Source: Amaranthus tricolor (lineage: Eukaryota > Streptophyta > Magnoliopsida > Caryophyllales > Amaranthaceae). From it: 64,000 nucleotides of DNA. The translations under genes and the position numbers were made by a program. Shown here one piece after another: positions 25,451 through 38,863 of this stretch. Below the pieces are notes generated by a model that saw only the letters and a program-made list of their open reading frames with translations, did no database searches and was not told the DNA's origin. The stretch spans positions 14,943,796 through 15,007,795 of the forward strand of contig NC_080051.1 in assembly GCF_026212465.1 (NCBI RefSeq). Reading direction: 5' to 3'. How positions within the stretch are numbered: position 1 is the stretch's first letter; every line of letters begins with the position of its first letter.

Positions 25451-25988
25451 GGGAAATTCCACATGATAACCCTGAGATTTTGGATTTTTCATGTGGTAAC
25501 AAAAACTTTTAAAAAATCCACGGGGTAACCCTGAGGTTTACCAAATTGTTCCACCGTGACCTTTTTTTGCACATAAAACGTTAGCCAACGTTAATTTCGA
25601 AGATTAAAGGCTATTGCACGCCTATTTATACGCCTCATCATTTTAAATTTCATCAGTTTTAACCTTTTTCCCTAAAACATAAATCCTAACTCTACCATCT
25701 TTCATCCAAATCACATTTGAATTTGGGGGGAAAAATATTATTTGGATGAAAGATTGTAGAGTTACGGTTTATGTTTTGGGGAAAAAGGTTGAACTAATGG
25801 AATTTGAAATGATGTGTCGTATAAATAGGCATATAACAGCTTTTAAGCTTGAAAATTAACGTTTTATATGCAAAAAGGTCATGGTGGAACAATTTGGTAA
25901 ACCTCAGGATTACCTCATGAATTTTTTAAAAATTTCGATTACCACGTAGAAAATCCAAAAACCTTAAGATTTTCACATAGAATTTGCC
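25451..25988. mobile_element. Large foldback element (about 265-bp arms)
   Basis: The two halves are near-complementary over their whole length. Examples: 'ggtttaccaaattgttccacc' at about 25530 pairs with its inverse at about 25885, 'cctatttata' pairs with 'tataaatagg', and the centre has ATCTTTCATCCAAAT paired with ATTTGGATGAAAGAT. Outer ends are GGGAAATTC and GAATTTGCC. T-rich flanks (TTTATTTTT / TTTTATCTT) hint at a 9-bp duplication but low complexity makes that unsure. A related end may lie near 61193. It lies immediately upstream of PHS2. Confidence 0.8.
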
Positions 25989-26279
25989 TTTTATCTTTTC
26001 TTCACTTTATTGAGAATATCTCACATGATTCTTTTTTTCTTCCATACTTCCTACTCCCAAGTTGAAGGAAAAAGACGAATACTTCAATTTCAACCCTTTT
26101 TCTTTTCTTTTCCTCTTTCAGCAAAATCACAAAATTTATATAATTAAATTAAAAATAATTTATTTATACAAAATATCGTTGAGCGCTATTTTAAACCCTC
26201 CACGTGTCCATCCTCTCAAAAAAGATATTATTAAATTAATATCAATCCCAACCTCCTTCACCAATCTCCATATTTCTGA

Positions 26280-27742
26280 CTCTGATCTTCTCGTGAATTG
26301 AACGAACGAAAATGCCTTGAACTTTGAATCAATCAATTTAGGCGACATTTTCATCTTCATTGTCTGGTTTCCATTTCGCGATTGTCTCTAGTATAATCTT
26401 TTTCTACCATTCTCTATGATATATCGAAAATATCTTTGCGAATTGCATTAATTTTTCTGTAATTTTTATTTGATGATATATAATTCTGCTTTTTGTGTGT
26501 TTCAGGCTTCAATCTAGTGCTGGAAACTCAGTGAAAGCATAAGTATGTGCTTTTTCTGTTAATTGTTTGATAACTTGATTCATTTTAGCTTGCTAGCTCG
26601 TATTGTTGATTTTAATTCTATTAATTTATGAAGGTTTTACAGTGACTTCTATAATAAGAAGATTAAATCGTTCATCTTATGATAACCGGCCACATAAATC
26701 ATGAACTTTGTTGATTTTAATTGCAATTGTATTTAGTGTAATCCAATTCGGTGCTTTTATTGATTTTTTTTGTTTCATTACAAAATTTTGAAAAATCAAA
26801 TGTAGCAGAATAATGCTTAGTTTTGATATAATTTTTATATGCGTCCTAAATTTCAGGTTGATATTTATTGGACTTTTTATCTATTTTTCTTTTCAAAAAT
26901 GGTAAAAGGAAAAAAAAATGAAGGAGAATAATGCAAAGATTAAATAAGTTATTTACTACTCCATGTTTGTCCAGCTTTTTTGAGTTGAATCCGATGAGTA
27001 AGAGGGAGAAAAGATAGATTCTTTCCAAAAGAAAAGGGTAGTATTAGGAGGGACCATCTTTTGAATAAATTATGCAAATTTGTAATATCTGAAGTGAGCT
27101 TTTGGATTAATTTAAGAAGATTGACCAAACAAATGAATCTTTTCTTTGATGCTTCCAATCTTGCAACTAACAATATGCGTGACAATTTGTTTTTTTAAAC
27201 TTGAAAATTGGGGAACTATTTGTTAATAAGTGATACCAATTATATCATAGGCAAAAAGGTTTACTTCATAATTGATATTAATATTATCATAGATGGAAAG
27301 GACTACATTAAACTGATAATCCCTTTATTCCGTGAATTAGTTACAACAAATACATAAAGCTCTCAGTTAGATTTCCGAGTTATTTCAGTAAATACTAAAT
27401 ACAAAGGGACATAGGGGGTATAATAATAGCATATAATAGGTGGAAAGGGCTATTTTTTGGTGGCTGAAGCTCGAAAGACAAGAGAAAATAGGAACGGTGA
27501 TGGACCTTTGTGGGGGAAGAATAATATCAAGTTAGCTAAATTCATGCGTTACTTGCTGGGATATTTCAGACCTTTCCTTGTCATTTAATGATTTTAAGAC
27601 CTTTCTTGTCATTTGATGCTGTATGATGATAATCCCTTTGATCTTTATATTTGGGTATCAAACATCATTCAATATTCTCTTTATAATTTGGGATTGTGTG
27701 ATAATTGTTTTTAAATGATTGTAGGAGGTTCAATTACTGCTA
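26280..27742 (+). promoter_or_regulatory. PHS2 upstream region and spliced 5' leader (proposed)
   Basis: The coding start exon opens after an acceptor at 27724 (ATTGTAG), 18 bases before ATG. A short non-coding exon is plausible at 26506-26542, between GTTTCAG and GTATGTG, and a first leader exon ending near 26389 (CTCTA|GTATAA). This would give two leader introns, common in plant metabolic genes. It needs transcript support. Confidence 0.4.
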
Positions 27743-30700
27743 ATGGGGATGGGGAAAACCAATGGAGTGTCAAAGCATGAAATTCCATCAGATATTCCAG
27801 CTGAAGCACATCCTCTGTCTGAGGAACCAAGTAAAATCGCATCCAACATTAACTACCATGCGCAGTTCAGCCCTCATTTTTCTCCGTTGAAGTTTGAGCC
27901 AGAGCAGGCATTCTATGCCACTGCTGAGAGTGCTCGGGATCGTCTCATTAAGGTTTCCATTCCTTAATATAATACTTTTCTTTTTATTAATAAAATAAAA
28001 TGACTAATTAGTTGGATTTATTTCTGAAACGTTTTTTGTTCCATAATTTCATCTTTCAGAAAAAATTACAGGAGAGTACAGCTATTCGAAATTATTGAAA
28101 GGCTTGATGCATAGTTATGTAATTGTGTCTTGAATCATATTTCTTGGAGACTTTCCCCTTGTCCTATTCTGTGACGTAATAGCTCAATGTCAAGAATCAC
28201 ACATTTTATTAAATCTTCCTTTTTGCTTTACACCAAGGAGGACACATTATATTGGCTTTCTAGATTTCTAGAACCTATTTTCTAATTCTAAATTGAAATG
28301 GAACTTCCTGTTGAAATTTTATGGTAGATTACGTTTACATAACCTCTACTCGTAGTCGATCATAAGAGAAAGTCTTGTTTAAGGGACCTTGGTTCCTGTA
28401 GTAAATATGTGATGATCACTTACAAAGAAAATTGCAGATTTATTTCAACAATAATCTATTGTACCCTATTTAGTTAATCTGTTCATAGATGTATAGTAAT
28501 ATGTAGAAGTTTTGTTTAAAGTTCTTGGCTAGGCTTTGAACAAAAATGCACTTATATTAGCCCTTTGGTAGCATTGTTTGTAGTCGTAGATATCTATTAT
28601 ATTGGCTGATGAGGCTCTGTATACTCAAATTATTCTTTGCAGCAATGGAATGAGACCTATCTTCATTTTCACAAGTCTGATCCTAAGCAGACATACTATT
28701 TATCCATGGAATATTTGCAAGGGCGAGCTTTAACAAATGCTATTGGAAACTTGAACATCCAAGATGCTTATGCAGATGCTTTGAATAAACTTGGCCATCA
28801 GCTTGAGGAAATTGTTGAGCAGGTACTGTTAAACAAAAAGATGTTAGTCTCTTCAGAGAGTTGCAAGGATCCATGACATTGCTAATTTTACTGTTAAATT
28901 TGTCAAATCTGCGATTTATCTCTTACGCTGCTTTCACATATTCTAGGCAAATTTATAAATATGCTACTACTAAATTTTCCGTTCAGTAGTTATGCTGATA
29001 CCTCATCTCTCAGTCTCACCGGAAAGAAGTTATTCTGGTCTAATTTTTAATTTTCAGTTTTGTATTTCTATACCAATCTCAAATTCTCAATCTCCATACT
29101 TAATTATAGCAATGTGTCGCTTGTAGGAAAAAGATGCAGCACTAGGAAATGGTGGCCTTGGAAGGCTTGCTTCCTGCTTTTTGGATTCTATGGCTACCTT
29201 GAATCTTCCTGCTTGGGGATATGGTTTAAGATATAGATACGGCCTTTTCAAGCAGCGGATTACCAAAGATGGCCAGACAGAGCTTCCTGAAGATTGGCTT
29301 GAGGTTCCAGTGTCATGAATCTTTTTCTTTTTCCTGGACAGATATTATGAACTTAAAATGGCAGGTCTTATCTTTTGATATTATCTTTTGTTTGCAGAAA
29401 TTCAGCCCTTGGGAGATTGTCAGGCATGATGTTGTATTTCCTGTCAGATTTTTTGGTCATGTTCAGATCAATCCTGACGGATCGTAAGTGTCTCTCCAAG
29501 ATGTCAATGCCCTTTTGATTTCCTTTTTACAAGTGTTTGGTGGGTCAAAGGTGTGGAGTTTTTGAATGAAAAGCTATTGGCTAAAATTTTTGTAAAAGTC
29601 CATTCACATTGACTGACCAAACCTTTTATGTCGAATCGCATCATCTTGTGAGCAACTCATACTTACATCCTCCTGTCAATACCTTTACCCCATTGGACTA
29701 TCTCTTGTACATTTTAGACGAGAATGGGTCGATGGTGAGGTTATTCAGGCTCTGGCATATGATGTTCCAATCCCAGGTTACAAGACCAAGAACACTATCA
29801 GTCTTCGTCTTTGGGAAGCAAAAGCATGTGCTGAGGATTTTAATCTGTTTCAGTTTAATGATGGGCAATATGAATCTTCTCTACAACTTCATTCTAGTGC
29901 TCAGCAGGCAAGTTTCATGATAACTGTTGCACAAACTTTTGTAGCTGTACCAAAGTATCACGTGGTTTGAGGTTTAATGTTTCTTTTTTGCGCTCAGATT
30001 TGTGCTGTTCTGTATCCAGGAGATACTACTGAAAACGGGAAGCTGTTGCGTCTGAAGCAGCAATTCTTTTTATGCAGTGCTTCACTTCAGGTACGCTCAG
30101 TTTCTAATCAATGGTGGTGCACTTTGTGATCCTCAATTCTATCGTTCTACTTCTACGTGATTTTCCGCCTTGCATTGAAAAGCTTGTGTGTACTAGGAAT
30201 GCTGATGGGACATAATTAAGCTATGTAAGGCAAGGAACTTGTAAGCGTGTGATGCACTGTTTTGTTTCTTGAGACTGGGTTAGCTGATATGATATACGTT
30301 CACCTAAAGCTGTTTTCTAAAAGAAGCATTAGATGGTTACATGGGATATGGAATATAGCTGAAAGATTTGAAATAAGTAATAGATCAATGCTTTTGAGAT
30401 TATGTTTGTCTGGTTGTGTTTCATAGCATAATGCGTTACTACAATGAGTTCAATCTACATAGTCTTAGCTTTTGTGCCATCTGGTAGAGCAGTTAGTGTA
30501 AAGCTAATAATGCAAGTTTCATCAGGTGATAGGAACTTTGTTGTCACTCAATTATCATTTCAACTTGTGGAAACTTGTAAAAGCCCCATGTGATTATTGA
30601 GTACTTTTGTATTAAAGTCAGAATAATTGGATGTAATGATTCTTATTCTCAGAAATATGTGGGGTTGCAGACATTTTACTTCTATGGAGCTTCATTTTAG

Positions 30701-33700
30701 CTGTTTGATTTCTGTCTTCTACCGTGTACCATATAATATGAATATTTTTGAATTAGTTTTTCATGTATCCTTTTGTATGTTTGACCTCTTATCTTATCCT
30801 TTTGTATGTTTGACCTCTTATCTACAAATACAGGACATCATTTTCAGATTTAAACAAAGGAAAGATGGAAACATCCCGCGACAATGGTCTGAATTTCCCA
30901 GCAAAGTGGCTGTGCAGCTTAATGATACCCATCCTACACTTGCCATTCCAGAACTTATGCGTTTGCTTATGGATAATGAAGGGCTTGGCTGGGATGAAGC
31001 TTGGGATGTGACAACAAGGTGATGTGTAGTTTTTTGTTTTTTGAAATCCAGTGCTTCCATATGTTTGCACTGATCTTAAATGATACTCAAGCTGACTGAA
31101 ACAGGGCTATTGCATACACAAACCACACTGTTCTTCCTGAAGCTCTGGAAAAGTGGTCACAATCTGTAATGTGGAAGCTTCTTCCGCGTCATATGGAGAT
31201 TATAACTGAAATTGACAAGCGGGTGAGTTTTCATGTTTTTACTTCCGGTCTACTAGTATATTGTAAAGTGCGGCTATGTCTTCTGCAAATTGGCCTATGC
31301 ATGTCTGATTTTAATGCCTTTATGCAAAGGACTTAATTTTGTCATATTGTATTGATTTATATTACTGAATGCTATAAAAAGGGAACCAATTATGAAAGCC
31401 TGTTTTAATAATGACATATGTTACGTAGACTAAGTATAAGCCTAACATGTTTCTTAACGGCAAATGTTATTTGGAGTTGAATTATAAGATACCGTGTGGG
31501 TTTTTTTTGGGGGGTTTTCCTAAAGGCTTGAATGTATTGTTTCAGTTTGTGGAGATAGTATGTTCAACGAGGCCTGATCTTGAGGACAAAATCAACTCTA
31601 TGTCCATCTTGGATAATAATCCCCAAAAACCAGTAGTACGCATGGCAAATCTCTGTGTGGTGTCTTCTCATACGGTAGGGGATTATTATAATTAACTTGT
31701 GAAAATCAGCAGCGAAATAGAATTTGAATCAATATGGTCGAAATGAACAGACTTCACCTGTTACTGCTGATGTCCTACAGGTGAATGGTGTTGCACAGTT
31801 ACACAGCGACATCTTAAAAGCAGACCTATTTGCAAACTATGTCTCTATATGGCCTACCAAGTTCCAAAATAAGACAAACGGTATTACTCCTCGTCGATGG
31901 CTTCGCTTTTGCAATCCAGAGCTCAGTAATATAATCACAAAATGGTTGAGAACTGATGAGTGGGTGACCAATCTTGATCTTCTTGTTAATCTGCGTAAAG
32001 TAAGTACTACTTTAAATTATGTAAGAGACTCTTCAACTTCACTATTTGATTCCGAATTTCTTAATTTGGTCAACAGTTTGCTGACAATGAGGACCTCCAA
32101 TCTGAGTGGGCTTCTGCGAAAATGGCAAAGAAACAACGCTTAGCAAAATACATACTTGACGTAACGGGTGTAAGCATAGACCCCAATAGCCTTTTTGATA
32201 TACAAATCAAGAGAATTCACGAATACAAAAGACAACTATTAAATATCCTGGGAGCAGTTTACAGGTACAAAAAGTTAAAGGTATAGCTTCTCTTCTTCTC
32301 TCTCCATTCCAAATCGGAGGGTCTTAATGTGGGTTTTTTTCTTCTCACCACTTTGCCAACCTCTCGAGTTGATTCATAGACTGCACATGTGAAAAGAAAC
32401 TAAAATATGTACAATAGAGCAAAAATACGTTTCAGTCACGGTCGCGAAATGGATTTTGCAGTCAATGCGGATGATTTCGTAGTCAATGCGGTCTATATTT
32501 CGGTTGCACTAAACTCAAAAACCTTTATGATACGGCGATGCGGTTACAGTTTGCGGACATGTACATTAATGAAGAACTGGATAGTTGCATTGTTAATGAG
32601 GTATTAGTGACTAGCCAATGCTCCATCAAAATTATTCTTATTAAAGTTTCCATAACAGGAGATGAGCCCCGAAGACCGTGCTAAGACAACACCTAGGACC
32701 ATTATGATTGGTGGAAAGGCCTTTGCGACATATACAAATGCTATAAGAATAGTGAAATTGGTAAATGATGTGGGAGCTGTTGTCAACACTGATCCAGAGG
32801 TCAATAGTTATCTTAAGGTAATGAATAGAAGGATATTTTGTCGCTGTAAACTCATTTTAATGCATTATTGCTATTGAAGCATCTTTGTTTTTTTTTCTTG
32901 GATTACTTTGTTCAAACATCTTCTGCTAAAGCAATTTCAGTAATTCAAGACTTAATAGAAATTTTCTGTAGCCAGTCATGTCCCTAAACACAATTTAATA
33001 TAATTCTATAGTGTAGCGTACTCTGTGTGAAGAGTAAAGATACGTGGAGAAATGTAGGAGAAATGTAGGATAAAGTACTTCATATGACGTGTATTCTTGG
33101 AAATATTTTCCTCTGTTATCTCTTTATTGATTATGTAGTATTTTTTTTGGCAATCATTATTGATTATATGTTTTGTCTGATATACTTTAGTTTTCTTATA
33201 GAAGTATAATTAGTATATCGATAACTTTCTAACTGCTTTTACCTATGTTTCGTCAGGTAGTTTTTGTTCCAAACTACAATGTTTCTGTGGCAGAAGTGCT
33301 TATTCCTGGAAGTGAGCTATCACAGCATATCAGCACTGCTGGCATGGAAGCCAGTGGAACAAGCAACATGAAATTTTCCCTCAATGGATGTCTCATAATA
33401 GGAACACTGGATGGAGCTAATGTTGAAATCAGAGAAGAAATTGGAGCAGATAATTTCTTTCTTTTTGGAGCAACAGCAGATGAAGTTCCAAAGCTTCGCA
33501 AGGATAGAGAGAATGGCCTGGTATTTAACTAACATGTTTCAACATTTTACCTGAAATCTGCTTCTGTAATTGGTATTTATGTGTAAGCTATGGCCTTAAT
33601 TCCAAACACAATATCTGGCAAATGACAAGCTCCTGATAGATGTATAGCAATATTCCATAATCCTAGTGCTATGCCATCCCATGTAGGCAGGGGATGGGGG

Positions 33701-35092
33701 CGGATGTGCGCTACCTTACCCTTGTTAAAACAAAAAGGTTGCTTCTGATTGTCCTTTGAAAGCAAACATCATCTTAACATAAATTTGCACATGATTTCAC
33801 GAGCTAATTATACTATAGTATAATTTGAAACCAAATAACTATGATTTGTTGGCTCTATCGAGAATGGACATTGTTGATAGTTGTATAGTATTTGTTGCAT
33901 ATTCATCCAGCAGACAAGACTTCTAGAGGAATAACTTTTAATAGTTGTTATTTGTTGTCGAAGTTGGAGATATTTTTCTCATTTTACCAGCACAGTAGCA
34001 TCCATGTTTATTATGTAGTTTTTGACCATGAAACTATGTTTGTTTGATGGTGCAGTTTAAACCAGACCCTCGTTTTGAAGAGGCTAAACAATTTATAAGA
34101 TCGGGGGCTTTTGGAACTTATGATTACAATCCACTCCTTGAATCTCTTGAAAGCAATACTGGATATGGCCGAGGAGACTATTTCCTTGTTGGTCATGACT
34201 TTCCAAGTTACATGGATGCTCAAGCTAAAGTTGATGAAGCATACAAGTAAGATTTGTTTTTTATAAATTCATTATTTTTAACATCAAAATATTGATTACA
34301 TCATGATTCTTTTAGTATGTGAAATGAGTCCTCTAATTTCACTTATTTCAAATATTCTCCTTCCAAGTGCCAAGGAAATCATGTTCGTAACCTTATCGTC
34401 AATCTAATTTGTGGCTCACTCTGTGGTAATTTGTTCTGAAGTTTATAAGGTATTTCACCACAATGTTTGCGATTCTGCCTCAAAGTATGAAATTTTTAAA
34501 CCATTATGACGTCGAGTGGTATGGAAATTTCAGAAAAACACGAACTTGGGGAATACAACTGCATTACCATGACATTGTAATGGAAACACTTGCAACATTA
34601 CATTCAAGTTTATTGCCATTAGCCTCATATTTTACCCACCTACAATACCATTAACCCACAAAGATCCTCAAGAAACTTCCTTCGAAAAATTCCTGATAGC
34701 CATGTTCAAGTGATAAGTTGATAAATACCTCAGACAGTCAGACGAGAAATCTTTTATAGACTCCGTTAAGGCACCCTATGCTGCCTGCCTATGAGCTTGC
34801 TAGCTTCCACTTTCTCTCATGTTTGCTCTTGTACTTGACTGTACTAAGACATTAGTGTTGTTGGCAGGGATAAGAAAAAATGGCTCAAGATGTCTATACT
34901 AAGCACTGCTGGGAGTGGAAAATTCAGCAGTGACAGGACAATTTCTCAATATGCGAAAGAGATTTGGAACATAGAAGCATGCCCTGTACCATTCAAGAGG
35001 GTACTTTTCAAAATTGTTCGAATTTTTTTCTCATTTTTTTTTCCTTCTATACGTATGTGATGTTTACTGAAATATCCACACTGCAGGGATGA
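27743..35092 (+). CDS. PHS2: Alpha-glucan phosphorylase, cytosolic H isoform
   Basis: Glycosyltransferase family 35 enzyme using pyridoxal phosphate to release or add glucose-1-phosphate on heteroglycans in the cytosol, in the maltose-to-sucrose route. Exons: 27743-27952, 28643-28822, 29127-29303, 29398-29483, 29718-29907, 29998-30090, 30834-31018, 31105-31222, 31546-31674, 31781-31999, 32077-32280, 32659-32817, 33257-33520, 34056-34246, 34868-35000, 35087-35092. Total about 847 aa, close to the family's usual 840. Seen: [59 protein letters not shown], and the cofactor site [10 protein letters not shown] with its lysine near residue 689. There is no transit peptide and no 80-residue insert, which separates it from plastidial PHS1. 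Intron 5 uses a GC donor (29908-29909). The frame is intact throughout and the gene looks functional. The last exon contributes only a glycine and stop; read-through of intron 15 would give a longer tail. Confidence 0.97.
33610..33735 (-). mobile_element. SINE-like fragment in PHS2 intron 13
   Basis: On the minus strand it reads 'aacaagggtaaggtagcgca' followed by a C-rich 'catccgcccccatcccc' block and 'atgggatggcatagcactagg'. The G-rich then C-rich arrangement is characteristic of plant SINE bodies. No poly-T or A tail boundary or duplication was resolved. Confidence 0.5.
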
Positions 35093-35360
35093 TTGGACTG
35101 AAAATATTTCACTTTGTATAAGTGTGAATATGACCAGCACTCAAAGCTAAAGTTGAAACATCAACAAATTCTGGTTTAAAACGCGGGATATTACCATGAA
35201 TTGCACTGGCCAGATAGTCGTCTAAATTTAAGTTAAAGCCTTATCATATTCGGTTCTATATTTGTAATAAAATTTCCGCACAATTGGTACTTTGTATAAG
35301 GTTTGTTTCAATATGCATTTCTCCCACTCTGTTACTTTAATCAAATTAGTTACGTTCATC

Positions 35361-35520
35361 TAGAGATTGCCGGTCCAATTTGGGCCGATTTCGGTTTCGG
35401 TTTCATTCGACTGTGGTTTACAAAATCTGGGACTTGATTCAGACCACATGAGCACAATTATGGTTTCAGGCGATTTCTTAGCGGTTCAGGAGGCAGTTTA
35501 AAGCGATTCAGCTCTCGCGT
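35361..35520. mobile_element. hAT-type terminus next to PHS2 3' end
   Basis: TAGAGATTGCCGGTCC at 35361 resembles a hAT end, and GGTTTCGG/GGCCGATTTCGG repeats follow as subterminal repeats. It probably belongs to the transposase relic at 35880-37330, with the (TA)n tract grown inside. The opposite end was not found. Confidence 0.5.
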
Positions 35521-35528
35521 TGAACGGG

Positions 35529-35531
<3 letters not shown>

Positions 35532-35608
<77 letters not shown>
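35532..35608. repeat. (TA)n microsatellite
   Basis: About 37 uninterrupted TA dinucleotides. A reading frame of alternating Ile-Tyr across it is an artefact. Confidence 0.98.
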
Positions 35609-35610
<2 letters not shown>

Positions 35611-35879
35611 TTGTTGAGTATTATTGAAATTAATTGCATATAAATTGTCATTAAAAGATTTATTAAAAATAAAAAAATAAATAAAGTTAATAAATAAATG
35701 ACAAAGTAATAATAAAGGTGAATTATTGAAAAAAGGGAAAAGAGGACTTGAATCTAATGTCTCGAAGGGAAGTTTACATATTATGAAGAAACTAAAGCCC
35801 ATATTAGTTTTTGTCGTACCATTTAATTGTAGTTGTCATTGTTCAATTTTGCTAACCTTATTTATCATCTTCTAATCTT

Positions 35880-37330
35880 TCCACCTCATGATGTAGATAT
35901 ATACATTATTCATGGATCATTATAGTCTTGATCATCATCGTTCTTAAGTCTTTTTCTTATTTTGTCACTTTGATTCCAATATTTCTTGCAAACAGATATT
36001 TGTGCAGTATGTAGAGCAAGACGGGTTATCTTTTCATCAAACAACCTCCTACCTGCACTAAAAGCGTATTCTTATGCAATAGTAAAAGTAGAAATTGCAA
36101 GGATATTCTTTGCTAATATTAGAAATTTGAAGGAGGTTTTTCTTTCCGTCATTCTAAATATTACAACAATCTATGTGATTTCAAAATGATGTTAGAGATA
36201 ATTATTTATTTCTATATGCGAAGAAGATAAGGATGAAGAAGGCATAAAACCATCATCTTGATTACTGATTATGTTAACTATGATGTGATGAAATCTAATG
36301 GGACGTACTGAAACGATAGCACGCTAGACGTATTGCGTTCTAAGTTATATATACAGTTGCATTAAAAACATAAAGGTCTACTAGAGGCTTCCTACAAGTT
36401 GCAATATAATTATCCACATTACTTTGTTGACCTACGCAATGATAGAAATAGCCTATTAGTTTGGTTAGATTTACTATCTTATGGATAAGACTGAAGCTAA
36501 TAGTGCTACAATTTCATAAATATAAAGAAAATTAGTAAAATGCGTCATCTATTTATACCTTATGTTCTTGAGAATTGGCCTCAAAAATTTATTAACGTCG
36601 TCATTGTTATGGTTAATAAACTGGTAAAAAAAAAATAGTAATGTATTCATTAACTACTAAGTGGATTTTAGGTTCGCTCACATATAACAAAACCTTAGTT
36701 GCATTGTCATAAGCTTCTAATATATTTTGTATGCTAATAGCAAGTTCCTAATGTTCATTGGTTATACCTATTGACACACATTCATTATATAATTGTGTTA
36801 TGACGAGATGGCTTTTATTTACTGTTTTAACAAATCATGATCAAGTTCCAAAGAGTCGAACAATCTAACTCCCTGTATACCTTATTCATTTATACTGAAA
36901 TAATTGTTTGTATTTCTTCTTTACTTGTCCTAAACCAAGCCAATTAACTATACTTCTAATGGATTTTAATAAATTGGATAATTTTTAATACCTCCTTGAC
37001 AAGATAAGTAGATAGCATGAGCACAACATTGTATATGTAATAATTAATCACTTAGGATCAAACAAAAATAAGTTTGTCATATAAAAGGTTCATGCATTTA
37101 ACGTTTGTCAACGTGTTATCTAAAGAACAAGAGATAATCTTATCTAGCAAATTTCATGTCTAGATATTTCTACTAATCTTGATTTTATGTTTTCCTATTG
37201 TGTTGTTCGGACATTAACTCAAAAGAAATTATTCTTTTTTCAACAAACTAATTATGATTTACTCAATGTGTTGTCACACACATATCGCTTCTTCTTCATC
37301 TTCTAAATTACTCCTTACGTTCCTATTTGA
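35880..37330 (-). pseudogene. hAT (Ac-like) transposase relic
   Basis: The minus strand, read with several stops and frame changes, shows pieces in the order of an Ac-like transposase. A 'SLDN' catalytic-domain phrase lies near 37130, 'VNWLGLGQ'-like sequence near 36930, 'LDCSTLWN' (family: LDxxTRWN) near 36860, and the C-terminal dimerisation motif EYAFSAGRRLFDEK near 36040-36070 (family: ESAFSxGGRxxD). The dimerisation stretch is preceded by an in-frame TAA. The element is dead. The BED zinc finger was not found. Confidence 0.7.
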
Positions 37331-37672
37331 TGTTCTCCTAGGTTGTTAGGAACCAAGTATGTTTAAATTGTGGATTTTAATTATGAAATCATAAATGGAG
37401 AATTTGAGAATCAAAAGATTAAGTCAATCTCAAATTCTTTAACTTTAACTACATATAAAATAATGATGGAATCACCTCAAATCAAAAAATGATTTATTTT
37501 TGCCAAATACTAAATTTTAGCAAATCTAGAGTTCCAAATGAAATCATTGTTTCTAAAAATAGCACTAAGGAATTTTCATTTGGACTAAGATATGTGAAAT
37601 CTTTGAAATAAAAATAATAATAATAATAAGGTAGTATTAGTAAAAATATTTTAAATCATTTTAATTATAACA

Positions 37673-38750
37673 CCCCACCTAATATCTACCTAATTAGATA
37701 AAAGTGCTACTAAACATAATCCAAAAATAACATGAATATTTTTCCAAAATACATTATTAATCCTAAACTCAAAATTAAATTAATAATTCAACATACTCTT
37801 AAACTCAGTATTAAATAAATTTAAATTTTCTGACATGCTCATAATAAAAATAAGTCCTAAATATAAATTTTTATTCTTATTCACAGGGATCTATCAATTC
37901 ATCCATTATATTAAGAAATTCTAATACTAAGGTTAACGTATCAAAAATCATTTGAGTACTACAAAGAATTATGTCACTTTGTGATACCAATACATAAAAG
38001 GGTCAACCACGAAAGATTGAGCGAGTAGACATACCTCACATAAAACATTTTTCAACTATCTTTACAAAATGATTTCACAAATAGGGAGAAGAGAATAACA
38101 CATAATAGTTTGAAAACAAAATCATAAACCTTCATGCATACTAAGTTTCTAGTTGAGAGGATGCTCCATCGCTCTAGGGCTATATCTCTTTCGGGTGAAA
38201 CTAGTCAATACCTCATTGTCAACTCGCCTTAAAATATAGCAGAGACCAAAATGCCTCTTGCCCACAATATAATATCAAAGAGGATAGACTCATTGTTTTT
38301 AAGTATCCCTCCGCATAACAAATCAACTATATTAAGGATATAATTTTCATGTGAAAAATTCAATTATTAACAATTAAGCACATAATTGAAAATCAGACTG
38401 GCCAATCTCTTTTGAAAGAGAGGCACTATCCACTCAGATATAGTTCCACTTTCAAGTGACGGTCACCAACAACTGCTAAGTTCACCAAGACGACTCATTT
38501 ACAAACTTGTATTGCGGTGCAACACGGTAAAATGAATGAAAGATTAGCAATATAGATACAAGTTTTGGTCCGATCTGATACCTGAAAATCGGCTATATTG
38601 CTTCTATTGAAGATTAAAATGAAATATTAGGAAAATGTATTGTAACTCTCCATTGACATTAGGTGGTCGAACAATGGAAATAGAAACAGAATGAGAGAAA
38701 GACAAAGCTCATTTTAGAAAGAGTCAATGTAGGCAACTAAAAGGGTTTAT
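37673..38750 (-). mobile_element. Tekay/Del-like LTR fragment, inverted
   Basis: The left edge, TATAACACCCCACC, is an LTR 3' end read in reverse. The block at 38150-38220, reverse-complemented, matches 16975-17050 of the solo LTR ('attgactagtttcacc', 'ctctcaactaga'). The right boundary is indefinite, and it stops before the MITE at 38864. Confidence 0.65.
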
Positions 38751-38863
38751 CTATATTAATAGTTTAGAATTAGGATTAGGCTTAACCTCCCTTATTTAAT
38801 TTCTGATTAAAAAATATTAATAATAAAGCCCATAACTACTATATGACTAAAGCCCATAATTTT

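Noticed and set aside
35530..35802. Minus-strand frame of 90 codons with Ile-Tyr repeats
   Set aside because: Translation of the (TA)n microsatellite.
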